Below are positions 6,350 through 6,440 of a DNA stretch of 6,440 nt, piece after piece. The DNA lies in NCBI GenBank assembly GCA_964609155.1, contig CAZSRF010000053.1, forward strand, positions 1 to 6,440, read 5' to 3'. The position numbers and the translations under genes were made by a program. How positions within the stretch are numbered: position 1 is the first letter of the stretch; the number at the start of each line of letters is the position of its first letter. The notes beneath the pieces are model-generated. The model made no database searches, had not been told where the DNA came from, and saw nothing but the letters and a program-made list of their open reading frames with translations. This DNA is from JAGOUU01 sp964609155 (GTDB lineage: Bacteria; Pseudomonadota; Gammaproteobacteria; JAGOUU01).

Positions 6350-6384
6350 TAAAGATTCGAAAAGAAGAAAAAAGTTGGATCTAA

Positions 6385-6396
6385 AGCTCTTTAAAA
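6385..6396 (+). promoter_or_regulatory. boxA antitermination site
   Basis: AGCTCTTTAAAA matches the rRNA boxA consensus TGCTCTTTAACA at 10 of 12 positions, including the GCTCTTTAA core. In the transcript boxA is bound by NusB with NusE (ribosomal protein S10) to build the rRNA antitermination complex that protects untranslated rRNA from Rho. Confidence 0.85.
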
Positions 6397-6412
6397 AACG
6401 AAAACAAGTAAT

Positions 6413-6426
6413 TTGTGTAGGCTCTT
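6413..6426 (+). promoter_or_regulatory. boxC-like element
   Basis: TTGTGTAGGCTCTT resembles the E. coli rrn leader boxC region (TGTGTGGGCACT), and it lies about 17 nt after boxA, much as in E. coli. The match supports the rRNA-leader assignment. Confidence 0.65.
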
Positions 6427-6440
6427 AGTAATAAGTCAAT

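Larger units (their letters stand above)
6333..6440 (+). other. 5' leader of a ribosomal RNA operon transcript (continues past window)
   Basis: From the predicted start to the window edge the sequence reads as a pre-rRNA leader, with a boxB-like hairpin, a boxA and a boxC-like block in the order known from E. coli rrn leaders. In E. coli the mature 16S rRNA begins roughly 100 nt after boxC, so 16S should start about 100 nt beyond 6440. No mature rRNA sequence is in the window. Confidence 0.8.

Noticed and set aside
1..6440. CRISPR array, insertion sequence, tRNA gene or phage-like genes.
   Set aside because: I saw no regularly spaced repeats, transposase-like frame, cloverleaf with TTCGA-type arm, or phage protein; the content is core-genome-like.

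Overview
The window is AT-rich DNA. Its layout is typical of a gammaproteobacterium with a low-GC genome, possibly an intracellular or host-associated lineage, but lineage cannot be settled from this sequence. The evidence is gene order: anmK and an M23 endopeptidase gene transcribed divergently from a KMSKS-type (TyrZ-like, type 2) tyrosyl-tRNA synthetase gene, followed by a ribosomal RNA operon. The same order is known from Pseudomonas (PA0666-PA0667-PA0668-16S rRNA). Most of the content is housekeeping, and I do not see a new multi-gene system.

Layout. Positions 2-127 (+) hold the last 41 codons of an unidentified gene. A converging spacer (128-339) contains a weak hairpin/T-run terminator and a 14-bp palindrome. 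A leftward gene cluster on the minus strand runs mepM-like M23 peptidase (4548-2860), anmK (2845-1670) and a HAAAP-family amino acid permease (1635-340). Its gaps are 14 and 34 nt with no terminator between genes, so it is probably one transcript. A 196-bp divergent promoter region (4549-4744) holds an extended -10 promoter for the peptidase gene overlapped by an inverted repeat, and a weaker candidate promoter for tyrS. tyrS runs rightward (4745-5992). After it comes a 306-bp spacer without a gene, containing a striking G-run-flanked GCGAAGC hairpin. From 6299 on there is an rRNA-type promoter with an AT-rich UP-like region, then an rRNA leader with boxB-like, boxA and boxC-like elements. The window ends before mature 16S rRNA, which should begin roughly 100 nt further on if the leader resembles that of E. 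coli.

Function. The peptidase opens peptidoglycan crosslinks so the wall can grow. AnmK salvages 1,6-anhydro-MurNAc released by wall turnover. The permease probably imports a small amino acid such as serine or threonine. TyrRS and the rRNA operon belong to translation. The points most worth a second look are the GCGAAGC hairpin, the promoter-overlapping inverted repeat, the lack of Shine-Dalgarno sequences before all four complete genes, and a Gly-to-Ser change in the AnmK N-terminal motif.
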